Source: Hungatella effluvii
GTDB taxonomy: Bacteria; Bacillota; Clostridia; Lachnospirales; Lachnospiraceae
Length of the DNA: 64,000 bases
Direction of reading: 5' to 3'
Assembly: GCF_003201875.1 (NCBI RefSeq)
Contig: NZ_QJKD01000006.1
Span: 62,001 to 126,000 of the forward strand
A program made the position numbers and the translations under genes. Shown here in pieces: positions 1 to 8,388 of this stretch (position 1 is the stretch's first letter; every line of letters starts with the position of its first letter). The notes beneath the pieces are model-generated. The model saw nothing but the letters and a program-made list of their open reading frames with translations, did no database searches and was not told the origin of the DNA.

Positions 1-1
1 T

Positions 2-1108
2 TTTGCCGCAACAACCGGATACGGTTACAACGACCTGGGCCGGGACACACTGGAAGATGTATACGCCAGCGTGTTCCACACGGAAAGCGCCCTGGTGAGG
101 CCGAACTTAATCAGCGGAACCCACGCGCTTCACGTGGCGCTGTCCGGCAATCTGCGGCCGGGAGACGAGCTTCTTTCACCGGTGGGGAAACCGTATGACA
201 CGCTGGAGGAGGTAATCGGAATCCGGGAGAGCGCAGGTTCTTTAAAAGAGTACGGGGTCATCTACCGCCAGGTGGATCTGCTTCCGGATGGAAGCTTTGA
301 TTTTGATGGAATTGCAGCGGCAGTAGGCGAGAAGACGAAACTGGTGACAATCCAGCGTTCCAAGGGATACGCCACCCGGCCGACCTTGTCGGTAGAGCGG
401 ATCGGTCAGCTGATTGCCTTTATCAAGGAACGGAAGCCGGATGTTATCTGTATGGTGGATAACTGCTACGGAGAGTTTGTGGAGCGGATCGAACCGGCCG
501 ACGTGGGAGCGGATATGATGGTAGGGTCTCTCATCAAGAATCCGGGCGGCGGACTGGCTCCGATCGGCGGATACATCGCCGGAAGAAAGGACTGCATCGA
601 CCGCGCATCCTACCGCCTGACCGCCCCTGGTCTGGGACGTGAGGTAGGAGCCAGCCTGGGGCTTAACCAGTCCTTCTATCAGGGACTGTTCCTCGCGCCA
701 ACGGTGGTGGCAGGGGCCTTGAAGGGCGCTGTATTCGCAGCCAATGTCTATGAAAAACTGGGATTTTCCGTGGTTCCGAACAGCACTGAGTCGCGCCACG
801 ACATCATTCAGGCGGTGACCTTTGGAAAGCCGGAGGGAGTCATCGCGTTCTGCCAGGGAATTCAGGCGGCCGCGCCGGTGGACAGTTTTGTCACTCCGGA
901 GCCGTGGGCGATGCCGGGCTACGACGCGCCGGTTATCATGGCCGCAGGAGCCTTCGTACAGGGCGCATCCATCGAGCTTTCTGCCGACGGACCGATCAAA
1001 CCTCCGTACGCCGTTTATTTCCAGGGAGGGCTTACCTGGTACCATGCGAAGCTTGGAATTCTCATGTCCATGCAGAAATTAAAGGACGCGGGACTGATCA
1101 CGTTATAG
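2..1108 (+). CDS. Methionine gamma-lyase family PLP enzyme (5' truncated by window edge)
   Basis: The reading frame is open from base 2, and the residues before the first possible start (AATTGYGYNDLGRDTLE) already match this family, so the true start lies upstream of the window. The protein belongs to the family annotated as methionine gamma-lyase-like or aluminium-resistance protein, fold-type I PLP enzymes related to cystathionine lyases. The PLP lysine is probably the K in SLIKNPGGG. The conserved RPNLISGTHAL and the C-terminal GGLTW segments are present. The substrate is not known for most members. A predicted promoter follows its stop codon, so it is probably not co-transcribed with the next genes. 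Family assignment is firm; the enzymatic activity is uncertain. Confidence 0.88.
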   Translation, partial: FAATTGYGYNDLGRDTLEDVYASVFHTESALVRPNLISGTHALHVALSGNLRPGDELLSPVGKPYDTLEEVIGIRESAGSLKEYGVIYRQVDLLPDGSFDFDGIAAAVGEKTKLVTIQRSKGYATRPTLSVERIGQLIAFIKERKPDVICMVDNCYGEFVERIEPADVGADMMVGSLIKNPGGGLAPIGGYIAGRKDCIDRASYRLTAPGLGREVGASLGLNQSFYQGLFLAPTVVAGALKGAVFAANVYEKLGFSVVPNSTESRHDIIQAVTFGKPEGVIAFCQGIQAAAPVDSFVTPEPWAMPGYDAPVIMAAGAFVQGASIELSADGPIKPPYAVYFQGGLTWYHAKLGILMSMQKLKDAGLITL

Positions 1109-1129
1109 AGCCAAACGGCAAAAAAAGTG

Positions 1130-1158
1130 TATACACGACTGCGTTTCTATGATAGAAT
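1130..1158 (+). promoter_or_regulatory. Predicted sigma-A promoter for the radC-mreCD-min cluster
   Basis: TATACA at 1130-1135 and TAGAAT at 1153-1158 are separated by 17 bases, and a TG dinucleotide upstream of the -10 gives an extended -10. The -35 is only a partial match. It sits in the 102-base gap before the DUF4321 gene, the right place to start the long operon. Confidence 0.5.
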
Positions 1159-1210
1159 AACAAAGCAGGCATGGATTTTCCTGCCAAAAACGAATGAGGG
1201 GTAGTAACAG

Positions 1211-1462
1211 ATGAAACGTAAAAACTGCTGGGTACTGCTTCTTCTGGTGCTGACGGGGATTGTGCTGGGCGGATTTATTGGGACGATGGCTCAGGATGTA
1301 TCCTGGCTGTCCTGGCTGAATTTCGGACAGTCCTTCGGATTCGATTCACCGCTCATTATTAACTTCGGTATTCTGGTCATTACCTTTGGCCTGAGTATCA
1401 AGATCACCATGGCAAGCATCATCGGAGTGGCATTGGCTCTCATTACCTATCGGTTCATTTAA
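1211..1462 (+). CDS. DUF4321 small membrane protein
   Basis: This 83-residue protein has two hydrophobic segments, roughly residues 6-27 and 46-82, so it is an integral membrane protein with a short middle loop (SWLSWLNFGQSFGFDS). The pattern fits DUF4321, which in clostridia is found just upstream of radC and mre genes. The start is supported by GAGGGG about 9 bases upstream. Its function is unknown. The position at the head of the shape and division cluster suggests an envelope role, but that is inference from context. Confidence 0.8.
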   Translation: MKRKNCWVLLLLVLTGIVLGGFIGTMAQDVSWLSWLNFGQSFGFDSPLIINFGILVITFGLSIKITMASIIGVALALITYRFI

Positions 1463-1510
1463 ATACATATGTCTTTGACACGTACCTGGAGAGTAACGGA
1501 CAGGAGACAT

Positions 1511-2206
1511 ATGAACAGAATTACGATGAAAGACATACCGGCGGATGACCGGCCTTATGAGAAGTGCCTTCGGACAGGCCCTGAGGGGTTAAGCGACGGA
1601 GAACTTCTCTCCATTATTATCCGGACGGGATCCAGGGAAGACAGTTCCCTGGCACTTGCACAAAAGATACTGGCCTTAAATTACCCCAGCGAGGGTATTT
1701 TAGGGCTTTTGCATCTTTCACTCCCCGAACTGACTCAGATTAAAGGAATCGGAAGAGTGAAGGGGGCGCAGCTCCTCTGTATCGGAGAGCTGTCGAAGCG
1801 GATCTGGAAGAAGGCTGTGCTGGAAGACGTGGCCACCTTTTCCAACCCGGAAGACATCGTGAACTACTATGTGGAAGACATGCGGCACATGGAGCAGGAG
1901 CAGATCCGCATCATGCTGCTGAACACAAAGGGCGTGCTCATAAGAGATGTGCTGATTTCCCAGGGGACGGTGAATGCTTCCGTCGTTTCACCCAGGGAGA
2001 TTTTTATTGAGGCGCTGAAGTACCACGCCGTGAATGTCATTGTGGTTCACAACCATCCCAGCGGCGATCCGGCACCCAGCCGGGAAGATATCACATTAAC
2101 CAGAAGAATCATGGAAGCCGGAGAATTGATCGGAATCCGTATGTTGGATCATATTATCATAGGAGACAATTCCTATACCAGTTTTAAAGAACGGGGAATC
2201 ATATAG
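1511..2206 (+). CDS. radC: RadC/JAB-domain protein
   Basis: The 231-residue product has an N-terminal helix-hairpin-helix-like region (LTQIKGIGRVKGAQLL) and a C-terminal JAB/MPN metalloprotease-like domain with the HxH...D signature (HNHPSGDPAPSRED). Homologues were named DNA repair protein RadC, but the repair role is doubtful and no biochemical activity is agreed. I place the start at 1511 rather than the longer open frame from 1469 because CAGGAG lies just before it and homologues begin near the MKDIPADDRPYEK block. It ends immediately before mreC, and mreB, which usually separates them, is absent. Confidence 0.9.
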   Translation: MNRITMKDIPADDRPYEKCLRTGPEGLSDGELLSIIIRTGSREDSSLALAQKILALNYPSEGILGLLHLSLPELTQIKGIGRVKGAQLLCIGELSKRIWKKAVLEDVATFSNPEDIVNYYVEDMRHMEQEQIRIMLLNTKGVLIRDVLISQGTVNASVVSPREIFIEALKYHAVNVIVVHNHPSGDPAPSREDITLTRRIMEAGELIGIRMLDHIIIGDNSYTSFKERGII

Positions 2207-3154
2207 ATGGAATCGAAACGCAGTAAATACGTCCTGATTGCCTTAACGGTGATCTGTGTGCTTTTAATCGGCCTTACATCAATCCATGACGAGTGGCTGA
2301 CGCCTTTGAGGACCGGAGTCGGGTACTTACTGATCCCGGTGCAGTCCGGAGTCAATAAGGTGGGCTCCGCCATTTACGATGAAATCGTGGATTATACAAA
2401 ACTGAAAGACGCTCTGGAAGATAACAAGGAGATGAAGGACATCATCACCCAGCTGACGGAGGAAAATACCAGGCTTCAGGCGGAGGAATTCGAACTGAAG
2501 CGGCTGAGACAGCTGTATGAGCTGGACCAGGAATACGGCCAGTACAATAAGGTCGGGGCCAGAGTCATCGCCAACGACTCCAGCAACTGGTTCCAGGTGT
2601 TCCGGATCGACAAGGGATCAAAGGACGGAATCGCCGTGGATATGAACGTGGTTGCAGGCGGAGGTCTGGTGGGAATCGTCACGGACGTTGGCGCCAATTA
2701 CGCCACAGTCCGGTCCATCATTGATGATTCCAGCCGTGTCAGCGCCATGGCCCTCCAGTCTGGAGACGGCTGTATCGTGGGCGGTGACTTGACGCTGTTT
2801 AAAGAGGGGCGGCTCCGCATCACCAACGTGCTGAAGGACAGCGACTTAAAGGATGGCGATAAGATCGTCACCTCCAACACCAGTTCCGTCTTTGTGCCGG
2901 GAGTCCTGGTGGGCTATGCAGCGGAGATCACCAATGACACAAATAATGTGACCAAATCGGGTTACTTGATTCCTGCTGCAGAATTTGACAGCCTGCAGGA
3001 GGTTCTGGTCATCACCGATCTCAAAGTGAAGATGACAGAGGAGACAACCGCGGAAGACGGCGCCTCTGCCGGGACGCAGGCGGGAGAGAGTGAGACGAAC
3101 GAGGCCGGGGAGACGGCGGCTTCTTCGGAAGAAGAGACTGCTGCGGCACAGTAG
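2207..3154 (+). CDS. mreC: Rod shape-determining protein MreC
   Basis: This 315-residue bitopic protein has a transmembrane helix at about residues 7-25, a coiled coil at about 60-105 (LKDALEDNKEMKDIITQLTEE), and the beta-barrel region typical of MreC (VIANDSSNWFQVFRIDKGSKDG, GGLVGIV). The C-terminal 35 residues are a low-complexity acidic and Ala/Thr-rich tail. MreC scaffolds the elongasome (MreB, MreD, PBP2, RodA) outside the membrane. Its ATG follows the radC stop codon with no gap, so translation is probably coupled. The mreD, PBP2 and rodA partners follow in the same cluster. Confidence 0.95.
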   Translation: MESKRSKYVLIALTVICVLLIGLTSIHDEWLTPLRTGVGYLLIPVQSGVNKVGSAIYDEIVDYTKLKDALEDNKEMKDIITQLTEENTRLQAEEFELKRLRQLYELDQEYGQYNKVGARVIANDSSNWFQVFRIDKGSKDGIAVDMNVVAGGGLVGIVTDVGANYATVRSIIDDSSRVSAMALQSGDGCIVGGDLTLFKEGRLRITNVLKDSDLKDGDKIVTSNTSSVFVPGVLVGYAAEITNDTNNVTKSGYLIPAAEFDSLQEVLVITDLKVKMTEETTAEDGASAGTQAGESETNEAGETAASSEEETAAAQ

Positions 3155-3199
3155 AAGCTATGAAGAATCGAGAAAACGATAACGAAAGGAGCGGCGGCG

Positions 3200-3718
3200 A
3201 TGAAACGAATTATCTTTAATATTCTAATGATTATTCTGGCGTTTACGGTTCAGAACTGTATCTTCCCGCTGCTTCCGTTTCTCTCTGCATCTCCGAATCT
3301 GCTGCTGATTCTGACCTTTTCCTTCGGATTTATCCACGGAAAGGAGGCCGGTATGTACTACGGCCTTCTTTCCGGTCTTCTGATGGATTTATTCTACAGC
3401 GGCCCGTTCGGTTTTTACACGCTTATTTTCATCTACGTGGGATATGTAAACGGTATCTGCACCAAATACTACTATGAGGATTACATTACGCTGCCGCTTA
3501 TTTTAAGCGTGCTCAATGACCTGGCGTACAATCTTTATATTTATGTGTTCCGGTTCCTGATCCGGAAACGTCTCGGAATCGGATACTACTTCATGAACTT
3601 AATGCTGCCGGAGATCATTTTCACGGTGGTGACAACACTGCTTATTTACCGTATTTTCCTGATGTTCAACCGTCATCTGGAAGAGATAGAAAAAAGAGGA
3701 GATTCATCGATTGTTTAG
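3200..3718 (+). CDS. mreD: Rod shape-determining protein MreD
   Basis: This 172-residue, very hydrophobic protein has about five membrane segments and the MreD pattern (PNLLLILTFSFGFIHGKEAGMYYGLLSGLLMDL). MreD is the membrane component of the elongasome that binds MreC and activates the RodA/PBP2 synthase. AAAGGAGCGG precedes the ATG. Its last codons overlap the TTG start of the PBP2 gene by 8 bases, which indicates translational coupling. Confidence 0.93.
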   Translation: MKRIIFNILMIILAFTVQNCIFPLLPFLSASPNLLLILTFSFGFIHGKEAGMYYGLLSGLLMDLFYSGPFGFYTLIFIYVGYVNGICTKYYYEDYITLPLILSVLNDLAYNLYIYVFRFLIRKRLGIGYYFMNLMLPEIIFTVVTTLLIYRIFLMFNRHLEEIEKRGDSSIV

Positions 3719-6575
3719 AGATTTATTAGACATCTTAAAAGACTTTTTGAAGAAAATCGCATCGTCAAGACTCCTTGTACTGGGAGTCATCTGTATAGCC
3801 ATGTACGCAGGACTCGTCCATAAGCTGTTTAATTTACAGATCGTAAACGGAGAACAGGCGTTAAACGATTACATGCAGCTGACGGAGCAGACCCTTACCA
3901 CAGCGGGAACACGCGGCAACATCTATGACAGGAACGGCAAGGTGCTGGCTTACAACAAGCTGGCTTATTCCGTGACCGTTCAGGACACCGGAGAGTATAA
4001 GACAACGGCGGATCAGAACGCCATGTATTTAAGGCTGGTCAGAATCCTGGAGAAGCATGGGGAGACGGTACAGGGAAAGTTTGAGGTAGCCATCGACAGC
4101 AACGGAGATATGATCTATACTTCCTCCTCAGAGGCCGGCAGGAAGCGTTTTCTGCGGGATTATTACGGCTTAAAAAGCGTGGAGGAGTTAGATGACGAGG
4201 ACAACAAGTATCCTTCCGCGATTTCGGCCAGAGAGCTGTTTGAAAAAGCGTGTGTCACGGCCAAGTTAAATGAGATGAAGGATTCCGATGGAAATCCTGT
4301 CACTATGACGGATCAGGAGGCGCTTGACATCATCAATATCAAGTATGCGCTTCGTCTCATGTCGTTCCGTAAATACGAGGCGACGACAGTGGCCACCCAG
4401 GTTTCGGACGAAACTGTTGCGGATGTTCTGGAGCATACAGCGGACCTGGCGGGAGTCAACGTGGAGGAAACTACCATCCGGGCTTATAACGACAGTATCG
4501 CATTTGCCCCCATTATCGGCTATACCGGTAAGGTACAGGAGGACCAGCTGGAGGAACTGAAAAAGAGCCGTCCGGACTATGATGTAAATGATATTGTCGG
4601 AACGACGGGGATCGAAGCCACAATGGAACAGGAACTTCAGGGAACGAAGGGCAGCAAGACAATTTACAAGGACAGCCGCGGACGGGTCAGGGAGACCCTT
4701 AATGAAACGGAATCTAAGGCCGGCAATGACATCTACCTCACGCAGATTGCGGGCCTGCAGACCGGTATTTACCATCTGGTGGAACAGTCTTTGGCCGGTG
4801 TTCTGCTGAAGACCATTGAAAACGGTGATGTGGAGATTACGAGTTCTACAGACGGATCCAATATGAGGATTCCTGTAAAGGATGCGTATTTTCAGCTGAT
4901 AAATAACAATATTCTGTCTCTGAAGCACTTTGAATCAGAGGAGGCTTCTGATGTTGAAAAGAATATCAACAGTAAATTCTTATCATCCAGAGATCAGATT
5001 TTTGCAGAACTGCAGAATGAACTGATGAGCAGCCATCCGGCTTCATTAAAGGACCTGGATCAGGATCTGGCGGCCTATATGTATTATATATACACGTATC
5101 TGGCGAGCCCGACTGTGGGAATTATCAAAGAAGATTTCATTGATAAGACGAGTGCAGAGTGCCTGGCGTGGAAAGCAGACGAGATCAGTCTTCGTGATTA
5201 CCTGTATTATGGAATTGCGAACGGCTGGGTAGATACTACGAAGCTGGAAACAGATTCCAAGTATTCCAATGCCGACGATACCTTCCGTTCGCTGGTGGAC
5301 TATGTACTGGCTGAACTGAAGGAAGACCGTAACTTTACCAAGAGAATTTACCGTTATCTGATCAATGACGACGTCATCACGGGACAGGAGCTCTGTCTGG
5401 CGCTGTTTGACCAGGGAATCCTGGAATATAATGAAGAAGATATTAACCAGCTTAAGGCGACTGGTGACGCATACACATTTTTGATGAAAAAGATATCAAC
5501 ACTTGAGATAACACCTGCCCAGCTGGCGCTGGCACCGTGCAACGCTGGCGTGGTGGTTACGGATATCAAGACTGGTGAGGTGCTGGCTCTCGTATCCTAT
5601 CCGGGGTATGACAATAACAGGATCGGCGACAGCGCCTATTTCAGCCAGCTTCAGAATGATTTATCACTGCCGCTGTACAACAATGCGACACAGGCGAAGA
5701 AAGCTCCGGGATCTACCTTTAAGCCTCTTACGGCTGTTGCCGCGCTGGAGGAACATGCAATTGGAATCGAGGATACGATCGACTGTACCGGGCGGTATGA
5801 GGAGATTGACACGCCAATCAAATGCTGGATATATCCGGGACATCACGGTCCGTTAAACATGGTTGGCGGCCTTCAGAATTCCTGCAACTTCTTCTTTGCG
5901 GACCTTGGGCACAGGCTGTCCATGGATGCCGACGGCAATTACGTTCCGTCACTCGGTCTGGAGAAGCTGCATAAATACGCTGCCATGTTTGGACTGGATC
6001 ATAAATCCGGCGTGGAAATTGACGAGCTGGAACCACAGATTTCAGACATCGACCCGGAGCGTTCCGCCATGGGACAGGGTAACCACGCCTATACCAATGT
6101 ACAGTTATCGAGATATGTGGCTGCTATCGCCAGCAGGGGTAATGTATTCGAACTCAGCTTACTGGATAAGACAACGGATTCTGAAGGTAATCTGATTAAA
6201 GATTATACCCCTGAGATTTCTTCTCATATTGACGCGGCGGATTCAACGTGGGATACTGTACAGCAGGGAATGAGGGAGGTTATCGCCAGCGGTACGGCGA
6301 AGAAGCTGTTTGCTGACCTGGAGGTTCCGATCGCCGGCAAGACCGGTACGGCTCAGGAGGCAAAAAACAAGCCGAACCATGCGTTCTTTATTTCCTATGC
6401 GCCATATAACAATCCGGAGATCTGCGTTACCGTGAACATTCCATACGGATATTCGGCTTCAAATGCCGCTAATATTGCAAAGAGCGTGTATCAGTATTAT
6501 TATGGTGAAATTGATCTGGAGTCAATTCTGAATGCCGGTGCGCGTGATGCGGCGAATGTCACGATTCGCGATTAA
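3711..6575 (+). CDS. mrdA: Penicillin-binding protein 2 (class B transpeptidase) with a large insertion
   Basis: This 954-residue monofunctional PBP starts at TTG 3711 behind AAGAGGAG. A membrane anchor lies at about residues 18-40, then the dimerisation region (TRGNIYDRNGKVLAYN). The transpeptidase motifs are the SxxK in PGSTFK with Ser about 668, SCN in NSCNFFF, and GKTGTAQ near the C-terminus. It crosslinks peptidoglycan in the elongasome together with RodA. It is much longer than the usual 600-720 residues: about 240 residues of unrecognised, partly acidic sequence (about 365-605) separate the helix LAGVLLKT from the first catalytic-domain strand GVVVTDIKTGEVLALVSYP. No frameshift is needed to read through, so the insertion looks real. 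Confidence 0.93.
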   Translation: MFRDLLDILKDFLKKIASSRLLVLGVICIAMYAGLVHKLFNLQIVNGEQALNDYMQLTEQTLTTAGTRGNIYDRNGKVLAYNKLAYSVTVQDTGEYKTTADQNAMYLRLVRILEKHGETVQGKFEVAIDSNGDMIYTSSSEAGRKRFLRDYYGLKSVEELDDEDNKYPSAISARELFEKACVTAKLNEMKDSDGNPVTMTDQEALDIINIKYALRLMSFRKYEATTVATQVSDETVADVLEHTADLAGVNVEETTIRAYNDSIAFAPIIGYTGKVQEDQLEELKKSRPDYDVNDIVGTTGIEATMEQELQGTKGSKTIYKDSRGRVRETLNETESKAGNDIYLTQIAGLQTGIYHLVEQSLAGVLLKTIENGDVEITSSTDGSNMRIPVKDAYFQLINNNILSLKHFESEEASDVEKNINSKFLSSRDQIFAELQNELMSSHPASLKDLDQDLAAYMYYIYTYLASPTVGIIKEDFIDKTSAECLAWKADEISLRDYLYYGIANGWVDTTKLETDSKYSNADDTFRSLVDYVLAELKEDRNFTKRIYRYLINDDVITGQELCLALFDQGILEYNEEDINQLKATGDAYTFLMKKISTLEITPAQLALAPCNAGVVVTDIKTGEVLALVSYPGYDNNRIGDSAYFSQLQNDLSLPLYNNATQAKKAPGSTFKPLTAVAALEEHAIGIEDTIDCTGRYEEIDTPIKCWIYPGHHGPLNMVGGLQNSCNFFFADLGHRLSMDADGNYVPSLGLEKLHKYAAMFGLDHKSGVEIDELEPQISDIDPERSAMGQGNHAYTNVQLSRYVAAIASRGNVFELSLLDKTTDSEGNLIKDYTPEISSHIDAADSTWDTVQQGMREVIASGTAKKLFADLEVPIAGKTGTAQEAKNKPNHAFFISYAPYNNPEICVTVNIPYGYSASNAANIAKSVYQYYYGEIDLESILNAGARDAANVTIRD

Positions 6576-6606
6576 GAAGGGTAAGAGAAAAGGTCAGGTG
6601 GATATG

Positions 6607-7272
6607 ATGCATAATACCGTAGTGATTAAAAGCAACAAGGCGGGTATGACCGTTTATCTGGAACCGGAGGTCCCGTTTCAGACGCTTCTTGCCGATATAG
6701 GCAGGAAATTTGGAGACAATACAAAGTTCTGGGGATCGGCTCAGATGACGCTGACGCTGGAGGGAAGAAAACTGACAGCGGAAGAGGAATTTGCGGTTGT
6801 GAACCAGATCATGGAGAACTCCAATTTAGAGATCGTCTGCCTCGTTGACACGGACGCTAACCGCATCGAACGCTGCGAAAAAGCACTGAATGAGAAACTG
6901 ATGGAGCTGTCCTGCCAGACGGGACAATTCTTTAAAGGCAATTTACAGGACGGAGAGACGCTGGAATCGGAAGCCAGCATCATTATCATCGGAGATGTGG
7001 AACGGGGGGCCAGGGTAATAGCGAAAGGGAACGTAATTGTTCTCGGGTCGCTTAAGGGCACAGTATGCGCCGGAGTTGCGGGCAATGAGGCCGCAGTGAT
7101 TGTGGCGCTGACTATGGCTCCGACGCAGCTTCGCATCGCAGACTGCACCTCACGGCTGGATGGCCGCGGGAAGAAGCTGGGCCGCGGACCGATGACCGCT
7201 TCACTGGATGGAAATAAAGTCTCTATCAAACCAATGAAAAAAAGTGTGGAAATATTCCGAAAATTAATGTAG
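6607..7272 (+). CDS. minC: Septum site-determining protein MinC
   Basis: The 221-residue product has a divergent N-terminal domain and the characteristic right-handed beta-helix C-terminal domain (IIIGDVERGARVIAKGNVIVLGSLKGTVCAG). MinC inhibits FtsZ assembly away from mid-cell and is recruited by MinD. I start it at the second of two adjacent ATGs (6607) because AGGTGG at 6596-6601 is then 5 bases away; 6604 is possible. The longer open frame back into the PBP2 gene is not supported by homology. minD and minE follow directly. Confidence 0.93.
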   Translation: MHNTVVIKSNKAGMTVYLEPEVPFQTLLADIGRKFGDNTKFWGSAQMTLTLEGRKLTAEEEFAVVNQIMENSNLEIVCLVDTDANRIERCEKALNEKLMELSCQTGQFFKGNLQDGETLESEASIIIIGDVERGARVIAKGNVIVLGSLKGTVCAGVAGNEAAVIVALTMAPTQLRIADCTSRLDGRGKKLGRGPMTASLDGNKVSIKPMKKSVEIFRKLM

Positions 7273-7305
7273 AATAGAATATGGATTGAATCAGGAGGAT
7301 ATGAG

Positions 7306-8097
7306 ATGAGTGAAATCATTGTCATTACTTCCGGAAAAGGCGGGGTAGGCAAGACAACAACCTCTGCCAATGTTGGTACCGGCCTGGCCATTCTGGGGAA
7401 AAAGGTAGTTCTTATCGATACAGATATAGGACTCAGGAACTTAGATGTGGTCATGGGACTGGAAAACCGCATTGTCTACAATCTTGTAGATGTGGTAGAA
7501 GGCAACTGCCGTATGAAGCAGGCCCTGATAAAAGACAAAAGATATCCAAATCTGTTTTTGCTTCCATCGGCTCAGACCAGGGACAAGACCTCGGTGAATC
7601 CGGGCCAGATGGTGAAACTTGTTGATGATCTGCGGGAAGAGTTCGACTATGTACTTCTGGACTGCCCGGCTGGCATCGAACAGGGTTTTCAGAACGCCAT
7701 CGCTGGCGCCGACAGGGCGCTTGTGGTAACGACACCCGAAGTATCGGCGATCCGTGATGCGGACCGCATTATCGGGCTCCTGGAAGCCTCCGGCATGAAA
7801 ACCATCGATCTGGTGGTGAACCGGATCCGTATGGATATGGTGAGACGCGGGGATATGATGTCCCTCGATGACGTGATGGACATTCTGGCCATTGATATCA
7901 TCGGCGCAGTCCCGGATGATGAGGACATTGTCATATCCACCAATCAGGGAGAGCCTCTGGTTGGCATAGGAACACCGGCCGGACAGGCTTATATGGACAT
8001 TTGCAAACGTATAACCGGCGAAACGGTGCCGCTTTTAAATGTGGCGGCGCGTGGAGGGTTTTTCTTTAAGCTTTCCAACCTCTTGAAGAGAGCGTAG
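7306..8097 (+). CDS. minD: Septum site-determining ATPase MinD
   Basis: This 263-residue ParA/MinD-type ATPase carries the deviant Walker A motif GKGGVGKTT at residues 10-18, the switch I aspartate in DTDIGLRNLD, and Walker B in VLLDCPAG. The C-terminal amphipathic helix GFFFKLSNLLKRA is the membrane-targeting sequence. MinD binds membrane as an ATP dimer, recruits MinC, and is released by MinE. AGGAGGATATGAG precedes the start. It lies between minC and minE with short gaps. Confidence 0.97.
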   Translation: MSEIIVITSGKGGVGKTTTSANVGTGLAILGKKVVLIDTDIGLRNLDVVMGLENRIVYNLVDVVEGNCRMKQALIKDKRYPNLFLLPSAQTRDKTSVNPGQMVKLVDDLREEFDYVLLDCPAGIEQGFQNAIAGADRALVVTTPEVSAIRDADRIIGLLEASGMKTIDLVVNRIRMDMVRRGDMMSLDDVMDILAIDIIGAVPDDEDIVISTNQGEPLVGIGTPAGQAYMDICKRITGETVPLLNVAARGGFFFKLSNLLKRA

Positions 8098-8107
8098 GAG
8101 GGATGAG

Positions 8108-8386
8108 ATGAGCCTGTTTCCTGTATTCCGTAAGAAGAATTCAGGAGAGATTGCAAGAAATCGTCTGAAACTTTTGCTGGTTGCGGACAAGGCGGACTGT
8201 TCTCCTGAAGTGATGCAGATGATAAAAGACGACATGATCCATGTGATATCGAGATACATGGATGTTGATTCCGACAGAATAGAGATACAGATGACGAAGA
8301 TGAAGCAGCCGGACTGTGACAGCTATATGCCGGTGCTTTATGCGAACATCCCTATTCGCGATATACCTGACAAGGGGATATACTGA
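8108..8386 (+). CDS. minE: Cell division topological specificity factor MinE
   Basis: The 92-residue protein matches MinE, with the MinD-binding region RNRLKLLLVADKADCSPEVMQMIKDD and the C-terminal topological domain ending IPIRDI. MinE stimulates MinD ATPase and drives oscillation. Together with minC and minD it forms a complete oscillating Min system, with no divIVA in the window. GGAGGGATG precedes its start, 10 bases after minD. Confidence 0.95.
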   Translation: MSLFPVFRKKNSGEIARNRLKLLLVADKADCSPEVMQMIKDDMIHVISRYMDVDSDRIEIQMTKMKQPDCDSYMPVLYANIPIRDIPDKGIY

Positions 8387-8388
8387 CT

